Below, one piece after another: positions 17,809 to 26,569 of a stretch of 64,000 nt of DNA (positions within the stretch are counted from its first letter, which is position 1; each line of letters starts with the position of its first letter). Origin of the DNA: Caldilineaceae bacterium (GTDB lineage: Bacteria; Chloroflexota; Anaerolineae; Caldilineales; Caldilineaceae); NCBI GenBank assembly GCA_022823185.1, contig JAJDXQ010000044.1:1-64000 (forward strand). Direction: 5' to 3'. The notes under the pieces are model-generated. The model saw only the letters and a list, made by a program, of their open reading frames with translations. It was not told where the DNA came from and did not search any database. A program made the translations under genes and the position numbers.

Positions 17809-18822
17809 TTACAGACGCACGACCTCTCCAGTCTGCATCGACTCGGCAATTGCATCCAGAACCCGCATCTGCCCGATACTGTTCTCAGGTGAAATCCGAT
17901 GCGGCTGTCCACTTTCCAGACACTCGCAGAGATGCGCCAACTGGTGCGTGAACTGATGTGTCGGTGGAAAAGGGATCGTCTCTACACCGTCAGCCGAATG
18001 GTGTTCCAGCGCCACGTCCTGGTTCTCGTTATTCCAGGCCTTGTCAAATCTCACGAGTCCTGCGTCGCCGCTAATCTCCACATATTGCGAAGCCCAACTG
18101 TCGAACCCTACTGTCAGCTGCGCAGCCCTCCCGCCTGAAAAGGCCAGAGTAATATAGAGGGCGTCGTCTACCTCGACACCTTCTCTTTGTACCGCAAAGA
18201 CCGATTGAGGCTCCTCACCGAAGGTATGGCGGGCCTGATGAACGTTGTAGCACGCCAAGTCATAGATCGCGCCCCCTCCTTTGCTTCGGTTCCAGCGCCA
18301 GTTGTCTTCAGGGCGTCGCCTCTCGACCGGAACGTTCGTACAGAATGTGCTCCGTATATTCAGCAGATTTCCGATTCCCCCCTGCCTGATGATCTCCTCC
18401 GCCTTCAAATGCATCGGATGGTGCCTGAACTTGAATGCCTCCGCCACCAGCACGCCGCGTTCGCGGCAGGCAGCAACCATAGCCTCTGCCTCGGCTGCAT
18501 TCTGCGTGAAAGGCTTCTCGCAGAGAATCGCCCGCACACGACCCGACTCCGCCAACCGGATCCCAACCTCGGCATGCAGAGCGCCCCAAACGCAAATTAC
18601 CGCAATGTCGTAGGTCCCCGCCTCCAGCAGTTCGTCAAGCGTAGAGTAGACGTACGGCACATCAAACTGCTGTGTAAACCGCTCGATCGCCTGCGAGGAA
18701 ACGTCGCAGACCGCCGTGAGTTCGGCCCTCTCCAGGTTCGCGCAAGCAGTTGCATGACCCCGTGATATCCCCCCCGTTCCGACCAGGGCAACACGGAATC
18801 TGTTCGGCGATCCGTTACTCAT
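17809..18822 (-). CDS. Gfo/Idh/MocA-family oxidoreductase
   Basis: A 337-residue NAD(P)-dependent sugar or inositol dehydrogenase-type protein. The N-terminal Rossmann motif is VALVGTGGISRGHATAC (residues about 11-27), with the family's catalytic Lys in ILCEKPFTQNAAEAEAM near residue 100. The C-terminal half forms the substrate-binding sheet (FKFRHHPMHLKAEEI, GGGAIYDLACYNVHQARHTFG), where the Asp and His of the GGxxxDxxxH motif are present in the form YDLACYNVH. ATG 18822 starts MSNGSPNRF. The substrate is unknown. It lies upstream of the PhyH gene on the same strand but that gene has its own promoter. Confidence 0.92.
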   Translation of the reverse strand: MSNGSPNRFRVALVGTGGISRGHATACANLERAELTAVCDVSSQAIERFTQQFDVPYVYSTLDELLEAGTYDIAVICVWGALHAEVGIRLAESGRVRAILCEKPFTQNAAEAEAMVAACRERGVLVAEAFKFRHHPMHLKAEEIIRQGGIGNLLNIRSTFCTNVPVERRRPEDNWRWNRSKGGGAIYDLACYNVHQARHTFGEEPQSVFAVQREGVEVDDALYITLAFSGGRAAQLTVGFDSWASQYVEISGDAGLVRFDKAWNNENQDVALEHHSADGVETIPFPPTHQFTHQLAHLCECLESGQPHRISPENSIGQMRVLDAIAESMQTGEVVRL

Positions 18823-19036
18823 CCTGTTCTGTCCCTTTCAAGTGGCATGAAGTCTGGACGCAACGAAAGTTCGGGAGCCAATCAACGGTCGCTCCCTCAT
18901 GACCAGGAATAGTACGCTCCAAAAGCCTCATGTGCTATTATTCCATGCAAATGGCAATTCTGAAATGCCTCATGTCTTGCACTCAGTTCAGCCAGCAATT
19001 CCGTCCGTATTATCGCCCCAAAGAAAGGTTATCGCA

Positions 19037-20488
19037 ATGAAAGTTTTCGCAGGTGGAGTCTCAACCGAAACCAACACCTTCTCACCGATGCCGACTGGGA
19101 TGCGCGACTACACCATTATCCGACCCGAAGACGAAGTCGAGAAAGGCGCCAAGCCCGCTTTCGACCAGTTCCAAGCCGAAACCGAGGCCCGCGGCTGGGA
19201 CTACGTCTTCGGTATGTCCGCCAACGCGCAGCCCGCCGGCCTCACCACACGCGCCACCTACGAAACCCTGCGCGATGAGCTGCTCGAAAGACTGCAGGCC
19301 GCAATGCCCGTCGACATCGTGCTGCTGGGCCTGCATGGCGCAATGGTCGCAGAGGGATACGACGACTGCGAAACCGACATCATCGATCGCGTCAGGCAAA
19401 TCGTTGGGCCCGACGTGAAGATCGGCGTCGAACTGGACCTCCACTGCGATGTCACACAGGCCATGATCGATACCGCCGACGCCATCGTACTCTACAAGGA
19501 GTATCCACATACTGACGTCGCCGCCCGGGCATCCGACCTCTTCAATATCGTTGCCGACGCCGCCGAAGGCAAGACCAATCCCACAATGGCCCTCTTTGAC
19601 TGCCGCATGATCGGTCTCTACCTTACGCCATACGAACCACTGCGCAGCTTCGTTGATGAGCTGCTCGCGATGGAAGGCAAAGACGGCATCCTCTCAATCT
19701 CGCTCGTCCACTGTTTTCCCTGGGGAGACGTGCCAACATGCGGCGCGCAAGCCCTCGCAATCACAGACGGCGATCCCGAACAGGCCGCACGTCTGGCCGA
19801 AGAGATCGGCCGAAGATTCTACGGCATGCGTCGCGAGCTCGACCAAACACCTTACTCAATTGACGAAGCATTAGAGCAGGCCCTGGCAGATCCAACCGGC
19901 CCGGTAGTGATTGCAGATCGCGCCGACAACGCAGGAGGCGGCGCCCCCAGCGACTCCACGTTCATGCTCAAAGCAATGCTGGACAGAGGAATCGGAAACG
20001 CCGGAATCGCGACCATGTGGGATCCTATCGCCGTCCAGGTAGCCATGTCCGGCGGCGTCGGTTCAACCCTGGACCTGAGACTGGGCGGCAAAATGGGCCC
20101 CATGTCCGGCGACCCCCTGGACCTGACCGTGAAAGTAACCGGGATTGTCGAGAACATGGTCCAGGAATGGCCACAACAGGGCGACCCCATGCGCATCCCC
20201 TGCGGAGACTCCGTCTGCTTGCACTGCAACGGCATCGATATCATCGTGAGCAGCAAGCGGGGCCAGCCGTTCAGCCCCGATGTCTTCACGAACCTCGGTG
20301 TCGACGCGCAGAAAAAACATATACTGGTGGTGAAGTCTTCTCAGCACTTCTATGCCGGTTTCGCGCCAATCGCTTCTCAGATAATCTACATGGCCGCCCC
20401 CGGCGCAGTCGCGCCCCGCTACACTGAGATTCCATTCAAACGCGTCGACCTGAACAAGTACCCATGGGTAGACGACCCATTCGCCTGA
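19037..20488 (+). CDS. M81 family metallopeptidase-like protein (MlrC-like)
   Basis: A 483-residue protein of the MlrC family, named after the microcystin-degradation protein MlrC. The family start KVFAGGVSTETNTFSPMP, the central LGLHGAMVAEGYDDCETDI, VELDLHCDVTQAM, YKEYPHTDVAARA and the distal IADRADNAGGGAPSDST are all present, with the conserved Asp/His residues expected for the metal site. Length is usual. ATG 19037 is chosen because the family begins at MKVFAGG and AAAGAAAGG stands upstream; the frame runs further to 18899 without family resemblance. Most family members are not microcystin enzymes, and the physiological substrate here is unknown. Confidence 0.88.
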   Translation: MKVFAGGVSTETNTFSPMPTGMRDYTIIRPEDEVEKGAKPAFDQFQAETEARGWDYVFGMSANAQPAGLTTRATYETLRDELLERLQAAMPVDIVLLGLHGAMVAEGYDDCETDIIDRVRQIVGPDVKIGVELDLHCDVTQAMIDTADAIVLYKEYPHTDVAARASDLFNIVADAAEGKTNPTMALFDCRMIGLYLTPYEPLRSFVDELLAMEGKDGILSISLVHCFPWGDVPTCGAQALAITDGDPEQAARLAEEIGRRFYGMRRELDQTPYSIDEALEQALADPTGPVVIADRADNAGGGAPSDSTFMLKAMLDRGIGNAGIATMWDPIAVQVAMSGGVGSTLDLRLGGKMGPMSGDPLDLTVKVTGIVENMVQEWPQQGDPMRIPCGDSVCLHCNGIDIIVSSKRGQPFSPDVFTNLGVDAQKKHILVVKSSQHFYAGFAPIASQIIYMAAPGAVAPRYTEIPFKRVDLNKYPWVDDPFA

Positions 20489-20524
20489 GCGGCCATCTGT
20501 ACTGATTGACAAAGTAGGCTGGTC

Positions 20525-21082
20525 TTGGACGAAAAGCAGGAGTTTGATGGGCGCTACTCAAGAGAATCCTTGGTCGCCGCCTTGCGCCAGCGGGGCGTCA
20601 GCTATCTGGCGCCCAGCGACGCCGTCGCCAACGAGGACTTGGAATCCAGTGAGCAGTTGTTGACAGCGCTGCTATGTCAAAGTGATTCCAGGCTGCGCCT
20701 GGCAATGATCCCCCTCCTCCTGCGCCAGCCTGAATTGGCAGACTGTGTGCCAGCCTTGACAGCTCGTTTGCACACCGATCTGGCCCTCGAGTTGCAGACC
20801 CTTTACATGGCCGCGGTCTATCTGCAAAGAAACTGGTTATCGCGCCTGAGGATATACCTCAACAGTATGGAACTCCTGCCCGACCTGTTTTCGCGCCAGT
20901 TGGGACTGCCGCCGCCGGATGAACGATTCGGCAGAACCGGGCTCTATGCGCTGGCAGAAGCTTGGAAAGCCAGGTCAGCCTACCCTTTCGCCCGCCTTGA
21001 AGCCCTGAACAATACGATCGATCTGTTCTTTGAGCAGTTGAAGATCGAGGCCAGAGACCAGGCCGGTGCGTACACAAACTGA
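20525..21082 (+). CDS. Uncharacterised helical protein paired with a nucleotidyltransferase-like gene
   Basis: A 185-residue protein with no family I recognise. It is predicted to be mostly helical (SSEQLLTALLCQSDSRLRLA, LALELQTLYMAAVYLQRNWL, LEALNNTIDLFFEQLKIEA), with no membrane segment, no helix-turn-helix that I can see, and no signal peptide. The start is TTG 20525 preceded by GTAGGC, which is weak, so the N-terminus is uncertain. It overlaps the next gene by 17 bases, so the two are translationally coupled. It could be the partner (for example the antitoxin-like component) of the nucleotidyltransferase-like protein; that is inference from arrangement only. Confidence 0.6.
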   Translation: MDEKQEFDGRYSRESLVAALRQRGVSYLAPSDAVANEDLESSEQLLTALLCQSDSRLRLAMIPLLLRQPELADCVPALTARLHTDLALELQTLYMAAVYLQRNWLSRLRIYLNSMELLPDLFSRQLGLPPPDERFGRTGLYALAEAWKARSAYPFARLEALNNTIDLFFEQLKIEARDQAGAYTN

Positions 21083-21611
21083 CCGCGATAGCATCGAACT
21101 GTTTCTGCAACGACTAGAGCGGCGCTTTACTAGGCAGGGGCGGCTCTACCTGGTTGGGGGCGCGACAATGGTCTTTGAAGTGTTCCGAGATCAAACTCTC
21201 GATATTGACATCTCTTTCGAAGTAGACGACAAGGATCACAGTGACTTTGTGGCAGCGGTGCGCGACCTGAAGGAGCAACTGTCGCTGAACATCGAAGAGG
21301 CTTCACCCTCCGATTTCATTCCGCTGCCTGCGGGCCACCGTGAACGCAGCCCGTATATTGGCCGTTACGGGCGGCTCGAGGTCTTCCACTTCGATCTCTA
21401 CAGTCTGGCTCTCAGCAAAATTGAACGGGGAACCGAAAGCGACTTTGAGGATGCGCTGATCCTGCTCCGCAGCGGGCGCATCGACATGCCCGTCCTGAGC
21501 CAGTACTTTGAGGAAATCATGACGCGCTACGGCCCCGAAAGCATCAAGCAGGAGCCAGTCGAGTACAGAAGCAAATTCGAAATTCTGAGAGAGATGTGGA
21601 TGAACTGTTAA
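21066..21611 (+). CDS. Nucleotidyltransferase-like protein (DUF6036/AbiEii-like fold)
   Basis: A 181-residue protein with the minimal nucleotidyltransferase pattern: RLYLVGGATMVFEVF (the GG of the active-site turn, residues about 27-41) followed by TLDIDISFEVD, the D-x-D pair that would bind metal. Later LALSKIERGTESDFEDA has the Lys and acidic cluster seen in AbiEii-type nucleotidyltransferase toxins. The start is GTG 21066, inside the end of the preceding gene. Proteins of this type occur in toxin-antitoxin and phage-resistance modules and also in simple modification roles. The pairing and coupling support a two-gene module; toxicity is not shown by the sequence. Confidence 0.65.
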   Translation: MRTQTDRDSIELFLQRLERRFTRQGRLYLVGGATMVFEVFRDQTLDIDISFEVDDKDHSDFVAAVRDLKEQLSLNIEEASPSDFIPLPAGHRERSPYIGRYGRLEVFHFDLYSLALSKIERGTESDFEDALILLRSGRIDMPVLSQYFEEIMTRYGPESIKQEPVEYRSKFEILREMWMNC

Positions 21612-21729
21612 CCGGTAAGAAGACCTTATCTCAACCCAATGAGCCAGCGCTGCCAGAGTCCAGTGGCAGATCGCGCATAGGCCGCTCCCGGAAGGGTCGT
21701 GCCTTCAAAGCCGCCTCGTCCAGGTCGAT

Positions 21730-22788
21730 TCAAAGTCCCGGCGTCTCCGGGAGCGTTATGTAACTCTCCTCAACCTCGAAAGTCTGCCTCGCAATCTCCC
21801 TTCCCACCTCTTCAAAGTTGACGAAATACTCGGTGATCAGGAAGTTCGGCATCCCCGCAGACGCATGCACCGTTGCAGCCAGGCCGACCGTCGTGCTGTT
21901 ATAGTTGTGCGGCGCCACCGCAACATGATAGGCCTCGGCCATCGCGCCGATCTCTCGAAGCTCCAGAATGCCGCCGCAGTTGCACACGTCCGGGTTGAGA
22001 ATGTCCGCGGCTCGCCTCTCGAACACCTCTCGGAATTCGTTCTTGGTATAGAGTTCTTCCCCCGTTACAACCGGCAGCGCCACCGAATGACGCACCTCAG
22101 ACAGCGCATCCAGGTCACGTGCCGATACCGGCTCTTCAAACCAGAAAGGAGCGTAAGGCTCAATCTCCCTCGCCACACGAACCGCGTGCATCGGGGCCAG
22201 CCTCCGGTGAATGTCCAGCAGGATCTCCACCTCCGGTCCAACCGCCTCCCGCACGGCCCGTACCCTCTCGATCGCCTCCTCCTCCTGCCCGCGGTCGATA
22301 AATGCCCGCCACCGACCGGGAAACGGATCGAACTTCAGTGCCGTAAACCCCCGAGCGACGACGTCTTTGGCTTTTTCCGCCAGTTCGTCGACCGATTCTG
22401 CCCCGCCCCAGCCATTGGCGTACACCCGCAGACGCCGCCTCGTTCGGCCCCCCAGCAAATTATAGACTGGCTGCCCCGCCGCCTTCCCCGCGATGTCCCA
22501 CAGCGCCTGCTCCAGGCCGCTGATCGCGCAGAAGAGCTCCAGACTCCCTCTCTTGCCCGCAAAATCTGAGTACGCCGAAAAAACAAACTGCTTGATATCG
22601 AACGGCGATCGTCCAATCAGGTATCGGGAAAGCTCATCCATCTGACGCTTGATGACTCGGTCCCGGTCCAACTGCGTATACGCCTCGCCCCACCCGTGCG
22701 TCCCTTCATCCGTCTCGACCTTGACAAACAACCAGTGCTTCGCCGCTCCGGAATCCACCAGGAAGGTCTTGACCGCTTCTATTCTCAT
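21730..22788 (-). CDS. Enolase-superfamily dehydratase/cycloisomerase (MR/MLE type)
   Basis: A 352-residue mandelate racemase/muconate lactonising-type enzyme. The N-terminal capping domain (VETDEGTHGWGEAYTQ, AISGLEQALWDIAGK) precedes the barrel with LKFDPF (catalytic Lys/Asp strand), LLDIH, WFEEP and VVTGEE giving the three metal-binding acidic residues, and APHNYNST carrying the catalytic His. This pattern fits sugar-acid dehydratases such as galactonate dehydratase, or the 3,6-anhydro-L-galactonate cycloisomerase branch of the same superfamily; the sequence alone does not decide. As the last gene of the minus-strand glycan locus it would process the sugar acid produced from the released monosaccharide. 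ATG 22788 has AAGGAG 13 bases upstream, rather far. Confidence 0.85.
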   Translation of the reverse strand: MRIEAVKTFLVDSGAAKHWLFVKVETDEGTHGWGEAYTQLDRDRVIKRQMDELSRYLIGRSPFDIKQFVFSAYSDFAGKRGSLELFCAISGLEQALWDIAGKAAGQPVYNLLGGRTRRRLRVYANGWGGAESVDELAEKAKDVVARGFTALKFDPFPGRWRAFIDRGQEEEAIERVRAVREAVGPEVEILLDIHRRLAPMHAVRVAREIEPYAPFWFEEPVSARDLDALSEVRHSVALPVVTGEELYTKNEFREVFERRAADILNPDVCNCGGILELREIGAMAEAYHVAVAPHNYNSTTVGLAATVHASAGMPNFLITEYFVNFEEVGREIARQTFEVEESYITLPETPGL

Positions 22789-23043
22789 CTGTTGTGCCTT
22801 GCTCCTTCACATAACCTTGTAAAAGTGAATGCCAAACGAGTTCCTATCGTCCTCTTAACTGTTTCCCGCCGCAACCTGCCCCGGCTCAAGCCGAAACTTC
22901 TCTTGTAGTGCGCGAACGATCATCTGCAGGCAAGCATGGCCAGCCCTTCAAGCTTTGGGCATCGTCCCGTCCACGCAATCGCCCGAACCCCTCAGGGTGA
23001 ACTCTTTCTGTAGAAATGCAGGCGAATTGGCCTGGTCGCTCGG

Positions 23044-24126
23044 CTAGACGTACTGTACTAGGAACGCTTCGAGGGCATCGGCAAAGGGACCGGTGAGGTT
23101 GTGTTCATGCACCTCTGCCCGAAAATCAACCCTGTCTTCGGCCTCGTATAATCGATACACCTGCCGAGACAGCCTTTCAACCTCGTCGAACCCGCTGACA
23201 GGCCACCACTGGTCCCCCAGGTTGGCCCGCACCAGGAGCGGTCGTGGTGCGATTGCCGCATGCAAGTGTTGGATGTCACACACGTTCAGGATGCCGAACG
23301 GAAATGGCGACGGGTCGGCGTTGGCGAAGTACGATGCCATTTCAACCATATGAATTTCAAACGTGGTAGCGGCGCATAACGGCGCCGCGGCGCAGAACCG
23401 TTCGTCCAGCGCCGCCACCAGCCACGTATCCATGCCTCCCTGGCACAGGCCAGAAATAGCCACCCGATTCTCGTCGACGTCGGCCCTTGCGCGCAAGTAC
23501 TCGCCGGCCCGCATGGTTTCTGCCGCACGTAACCCCAACTGGCTCACACCGAGGACCTCGCCCATCCCCATGAGCAGCGACATTCCCATGTCAGCCTTGT
23601 CCTTCATCGGCGAAGTCTCGCCAAAAGGCGCGTGGTCCAGGACCAACACGACAAATCCTTGCTCTGCCATCCGCACGGCAAAGGCCTGATAGGCTGGCTT
23701 CCACTTGTCTTCCGGCCAGCCCGGATTCCAGACGAGCCCCGGCATCGGCGTTGATGGTGGACTGGAAGGCAGGAAGACGAAAGCAGGGATGGCGTAGTCA
23801 TCGTCAACATAGACATCGACGCGCTCACAAATCGTTCCCAAACCGACTCGGATATGAGCCCGCACCAAACTGTCTCGCAAAGGTGGAAGCTCCGGGATAC
23901 CAATCGTCACCGGCAGTTCGGTTCTGATGCGGTCACGATACAGCTCCCAATCCGTCCGGCTCTGGAAATCTGTCGGCAGCTCTCCAGCCTTCTGCATTAC
24001 CTTCTTCTGAAGCCAGCGAATCGCGTTCGTTCTCTGGCCGAGCGGCTCCCCCAAGCCTTTGAAGGGGTCCTGCGAGCCATTTCCGGACAGTCTCCGTTCC
24101 TGGATGGCCGATTCGTAAGCAGTCAT
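23044..24126 (-). CDS. Alpha/beta hydrolase with Cys nucleophile (acetyl xylan esterase/DLH-like)
   Basis: A 360-residue alpha/beta hydrolase of the large esterase group often annotated as acetyl xylan esterase. MPGLVWNPGWPEDKW supplies the oxyanion region, VLVLDHAPFGET a core strand, and ISGLCQGGMDTW the nucleophile elbow. The nucleophile position is Cys 228 (TGC at 23445-23443) rather than the usual Ser, as in dienelactone hydrolase. A distal His is available in VHEHNLTGPF. No signal peptide is present, so it acts in the cytoplasm. In the locus it could remove acyl groups or open a lactone of the sugar product. ATG 24126 has GAGGG eight bases upstream. Cys in place of Ser could also mark a catalytically different member. 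Confidence 0.8.
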   Translation of the reverse strand: MTAYESAIQERRLSGNGSQDPFKGLGEPLGQRTNAIRWLQKKVMQKAGELPTDFQSRTDWELYRDRIRTELPVTIGIPELPPLRDSLVRAHIRVGLGTICERVDVYVDDDYAIPAFVFLPSSPPSTPMPGLVWNPGWPEDKWKPAYQAFAVRMAEQGFVVLVLDHAPFGETSPMKDKADMGMSLLMGMGEVLGVSQLGLRAAETMRAGEYLRARADVDENRVAISGLCQGGMDTWLVAALDERFCAAAPLCAATTFEIHMVEMASYFANADPSPFPFGILNVCDIQHLHAAIAPRPLLVRANLGDQWWPVSGFDEVERLSRQVYRLYEAEDRVDFRAEVHEHNLTGPFADALEAFLVQYV

Positions 24127-24275
24127 GAGAAGACCCTCTGCCTATGAAAGTCAGTAGCGAGCTACCGTGTGGGTCGCCATAAATCAATGGCCTGGAGAAT
24201 GAGCCTGATGTCTCCTCCGAATCAACGGCCCGTATCCATCAACTCATGTGACGGTGCCGGGACATTGGCGGTGGC

Positions 24276-25184
24276 TCAGTCGGACTGATGCCAGTCTTCG
24301 GCAAGATCCAAGCAGGTGAAACGCTCCAAAAATGGCAACGGGCGAGACCGCAGGCCAATATGCAGCCCCCACTCGAACCCTGTGTTGGTCGGCTCGTCAT
24401 CAAAGTCATCGGCTTTATAAGGTCCCGGGGCTTGCGGAGGTCTGGCCTCAGCTATCCGATGGAACTGAATACCATCTTGGCTGTACTGAAGCGTACCTCC
24501 CTCCGGCCCATTTGGCTGAACAAGCGCGGCTACGCCCTCGCCCTGCCGCCACACGCAGACCTCATGGCCGCCCTCAATCAGTGGATTCTCCGGCGCCTTC
24601 CTGTACGGCCCCATAGGCTGTTCGGCAACGGCAAGCCCCATCCTCGTTTCACGCGGACTAAGACCCATCTGCCGTCCCTTGTAGTACATCCAGTACAACC
24701 CACCGCGCACAATAAGACAAGAGTCATCAACCCGGTGACTGTCCCAGCTCCCATTCGGTCCCGTGCCCAACACGGGATTCTCGGCGTATTTCACCCACGG
24801 CCCATCCGGTGAACTGGCACAGGCGACGCCAATGGCATTGAGCGCCTCCTCCGTGTAAGGCTTTTCCACCGAAGTGTAGAAAAGAAAGAAGCGGCCATCG
24901 GCGACCAGAATGTTGGGCGTGAACACGCTTTGTTCGTCCCACTCACCTTCTGCGCCGCGGGAAAGCGCCTCCCCCGTCTCATCCCAGCGAACGCCATCCT
25001 CAGACGTGGCGTGCCAAACAGTCGCGTCGTAGCCGGACGGCCCGTAGGGAGTCTTCGTATACCATACGTGGAACAGCCCGTCCACGCAGATAACACAACT
25101 GGGGTCCCGCCGGGTGACCCCCGGTTCGTAACCTAATCCGATAGCCTCGCTGTATTCGAATCCTACCGTCTGTCCACTCGCCAT
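24276..25184 (-). CDS. GH117/GH43-like five-bladed propeller glycosidase, copy 1
   Basis: A 302-residue beta-propeller glycosidase-like protein. The first blade has RRDPSCVICVDGLFHVWYTK, where the Asp is in the position of the general base; a second acidic site is VDDSCLIV with YWMYYKG; and EGGHEVCVWRQGEGVAAL carries a His where GH117 enzymes have their acid. GH117 members act on 3,6-anhydro-galactose linkages of agar-type polysaccharides, while GH43 is the broader relative, so the exact family is a judgement by eye. The start is ATG 25184 after AGGGAG. It is 35 bases downstream of a sulfatase gene and a second copy of the same family lies just beyond, which points to a sulfated polysaccharide substrate. 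Confidence 0.72.
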   Translation of the reverse strand: MASGQTVGFEYSEAIGLGYEPGVTRRDPSCVICVDGLFHVWYTKTPYGPSGYDATVWHATSEDGVRWDETGEALSRGAEGEWDEQSVFTPNILVADGRFFLFYTSVEKPYTEEALNAIGVACASSPDGPWVKYAENPVLGTGPNGSWDSHRVDDSCLIVRGGLYWMYYKGRQMGLSPRETRMGLAVAEQPMGPYRKAPENPLIEGGHEVCVWRQGEGVAALVQPNGPEGGTLQYSQDGIQFHRIAEARPPQAPGPYKADDFDDEPTNTGFEWGLHIGLRSRPLPFLERFTCLDLAEDWHQSD

Positions 25185-25219
25185 CAGGACTCCCTTCAGA
25201 GGTCCCTATGTCCGCAACC

Positions 25220-26545
25220 CTAACGTAACGTCATTTCAGGAGGCAAGTTGTACTGAAGGCACGCAGCCAGCATTTGCCTCAGGTCGGCATGGGGCCCATC
25301 CCCCGAAAGGTTTCGCATCTCGAATGGGTCGTCCAATGTGTCGAAGAGCTCCTCTTTGCTTCCGTCAGTGACGTAGAGATGGCGAAGCGTACGCAGCCCG
25401 CGCTGCCCCGATCGGAATGCCGGGTCCCTTTGACCGGTGCTGAAATGGAGCACGAAGCGCGAGCCAGCACTGTCTCCCCTCAACACACCTGCCGAGTGAT
25501 CTTCTCCCCTGGCGCCAACAGGCACGGGCAGTCCGCATAGCCCAATCAGAGTTGGATAAACATCTATCAGACCGAGCAGCATCTCGTTTTCTTGACCGGC
25601 CCCGATCCGCCCTGGCCATGACAGAACGAGCGGAACCTGGGCAGATTCTTTGTAGAATACCCCCTTGCGCAGCAGTCCATGTGAGCCTAGCATATCCCCG
25701 TGGTCAGAGCTGTACACTATCAAAGTATTGTCGAGTGCATCCGCTTCTTCCAGCGCCGTGACCAGTCTCCCTACCTCAGCGTCCACAGCGCTGATGTGGG
25801 CATAGTATTGGCCCATCTGCTCCTGCAGTGTCATCGTCACCTGGTTACGATGAGCCCCCGCCGGAACCAGCTGCTTGTCCGAAGCCAGCGCCTCCGGTAC
25901 GTTTTCCCGCATGGACAAACCGCGGCCGGCATAGAGGCGCAGAAATTCCCCAGGCGCGTCGTCAAGTGGAGGATGGGGCGGATTCAGGCTGAGAAAGAGC
26001 AAAAACGGACGGTCAGTATCCCGGTCACGCAAGAATTCAAGCGCCTCATCGGTCATCAATGTGGCGTTGTAGCCGCGCATACGGACCGCAGCCCCGCTTC
26101 CTTCTTCGTAACGCAGGCTGTCCCAGTGCCGATTCGTCTCAGTCCATACACTCATGCGCTCAAACCCGTGCCGGCCCGGACCCGGAGGAATATACCGGTC
26201 GTTGCCGTCAATCGTCGCTGGCGGCCCCGCGTGGAGATGCCATTTCCCAATGAAACAGGTCTGGTACCCGCCTCGAGCAAAGACAGCGCCCAATGAGGAA
26301 TCTGACGGATCCAATTCGGACAAATTGTTGACGACACCGGTGTCGCTGGGCCAGCGCCCGCTAATCAGCATGCCGCGCGCCGGCGCGCACACAGGATAGT
26401 TGCTGTAACAATTCACGAACGATGTTCCCGCCCGCTGTAGTCGCTCCAGGTTGGGTGCAAGCGCCTCGCAGCCGTCCACGCCCGGCAACGAACAGTAACG
26501 ATGCTGATCACTGAGAACGAACAAAACGTTTGGACGGTCGGTCAT
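25220..26545 (-). CDS. Sulfatase (formylglycine-dependent), copy 1
   Basis: A 441-residue type I sulfatase. The start NVLFVLSDQHRY gives the first metal-binding Asp, and C53-A-P-A-R57 (NYPVCAPARGMLISGRWP) is the C-x-P/A-x-R motif whose Cys is converted to formylglycine, the catalytic residue. The downstream GKWHLHAG and YSSDHGDMLGSHGL strands match the remaining metal and sulfate-binding positions. No signal peptide is visible, unlike most secreted sulfatases. ATG 26545 has GGGGA upstream. It is sandwiched between two GH117/GH43-like genes, 24 and 35 bases away, so it is expected to remove sulfate from the same oligosaccharide they cleave. Confidence 0.92.
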   Translation of the reverse strand: MTDRPNVLFVLSDQHRYCSLPGVDGCEALAPNLERLQRAGTSFVNCYSNYPVCAPARGMLISGRWPSDTGVVNNLSELDPSDSSLGAVFARGGYQTCFIGKWHLHAGPPATIDGNDRYIPPGPGRHGFERMSVWTETNRHWDSLRYEEGSGAAVRMRGYNATLMTDEALEFLRDRDTDRPFLLFLSLNPPHPPLDDAPGEFLRLYAGRGLSMRENVPEALASDKQLVPAGAHRNQVTMTLQEQMGQYYAHISAVDAEVGRLVTALEEADALDNTLIVYSSDHGDMLGSHGLLRKGVFYKESAQVPLVLSWPGRIGAGQENEMLLGLIDVYPTLIGLCGLPVPVGARGEDHSAGVLRGDSAGSRFVLHFSTGQRDPAFRSGQRGLRTLRHLYVTDGSKEELFDTLDDPFEMRNLSGDGPHADLRQMLAACLQYNLPPEMTLR

Positions 26546-26569
26546 TGAGGTAGTTCCCCTAAGTCATTA

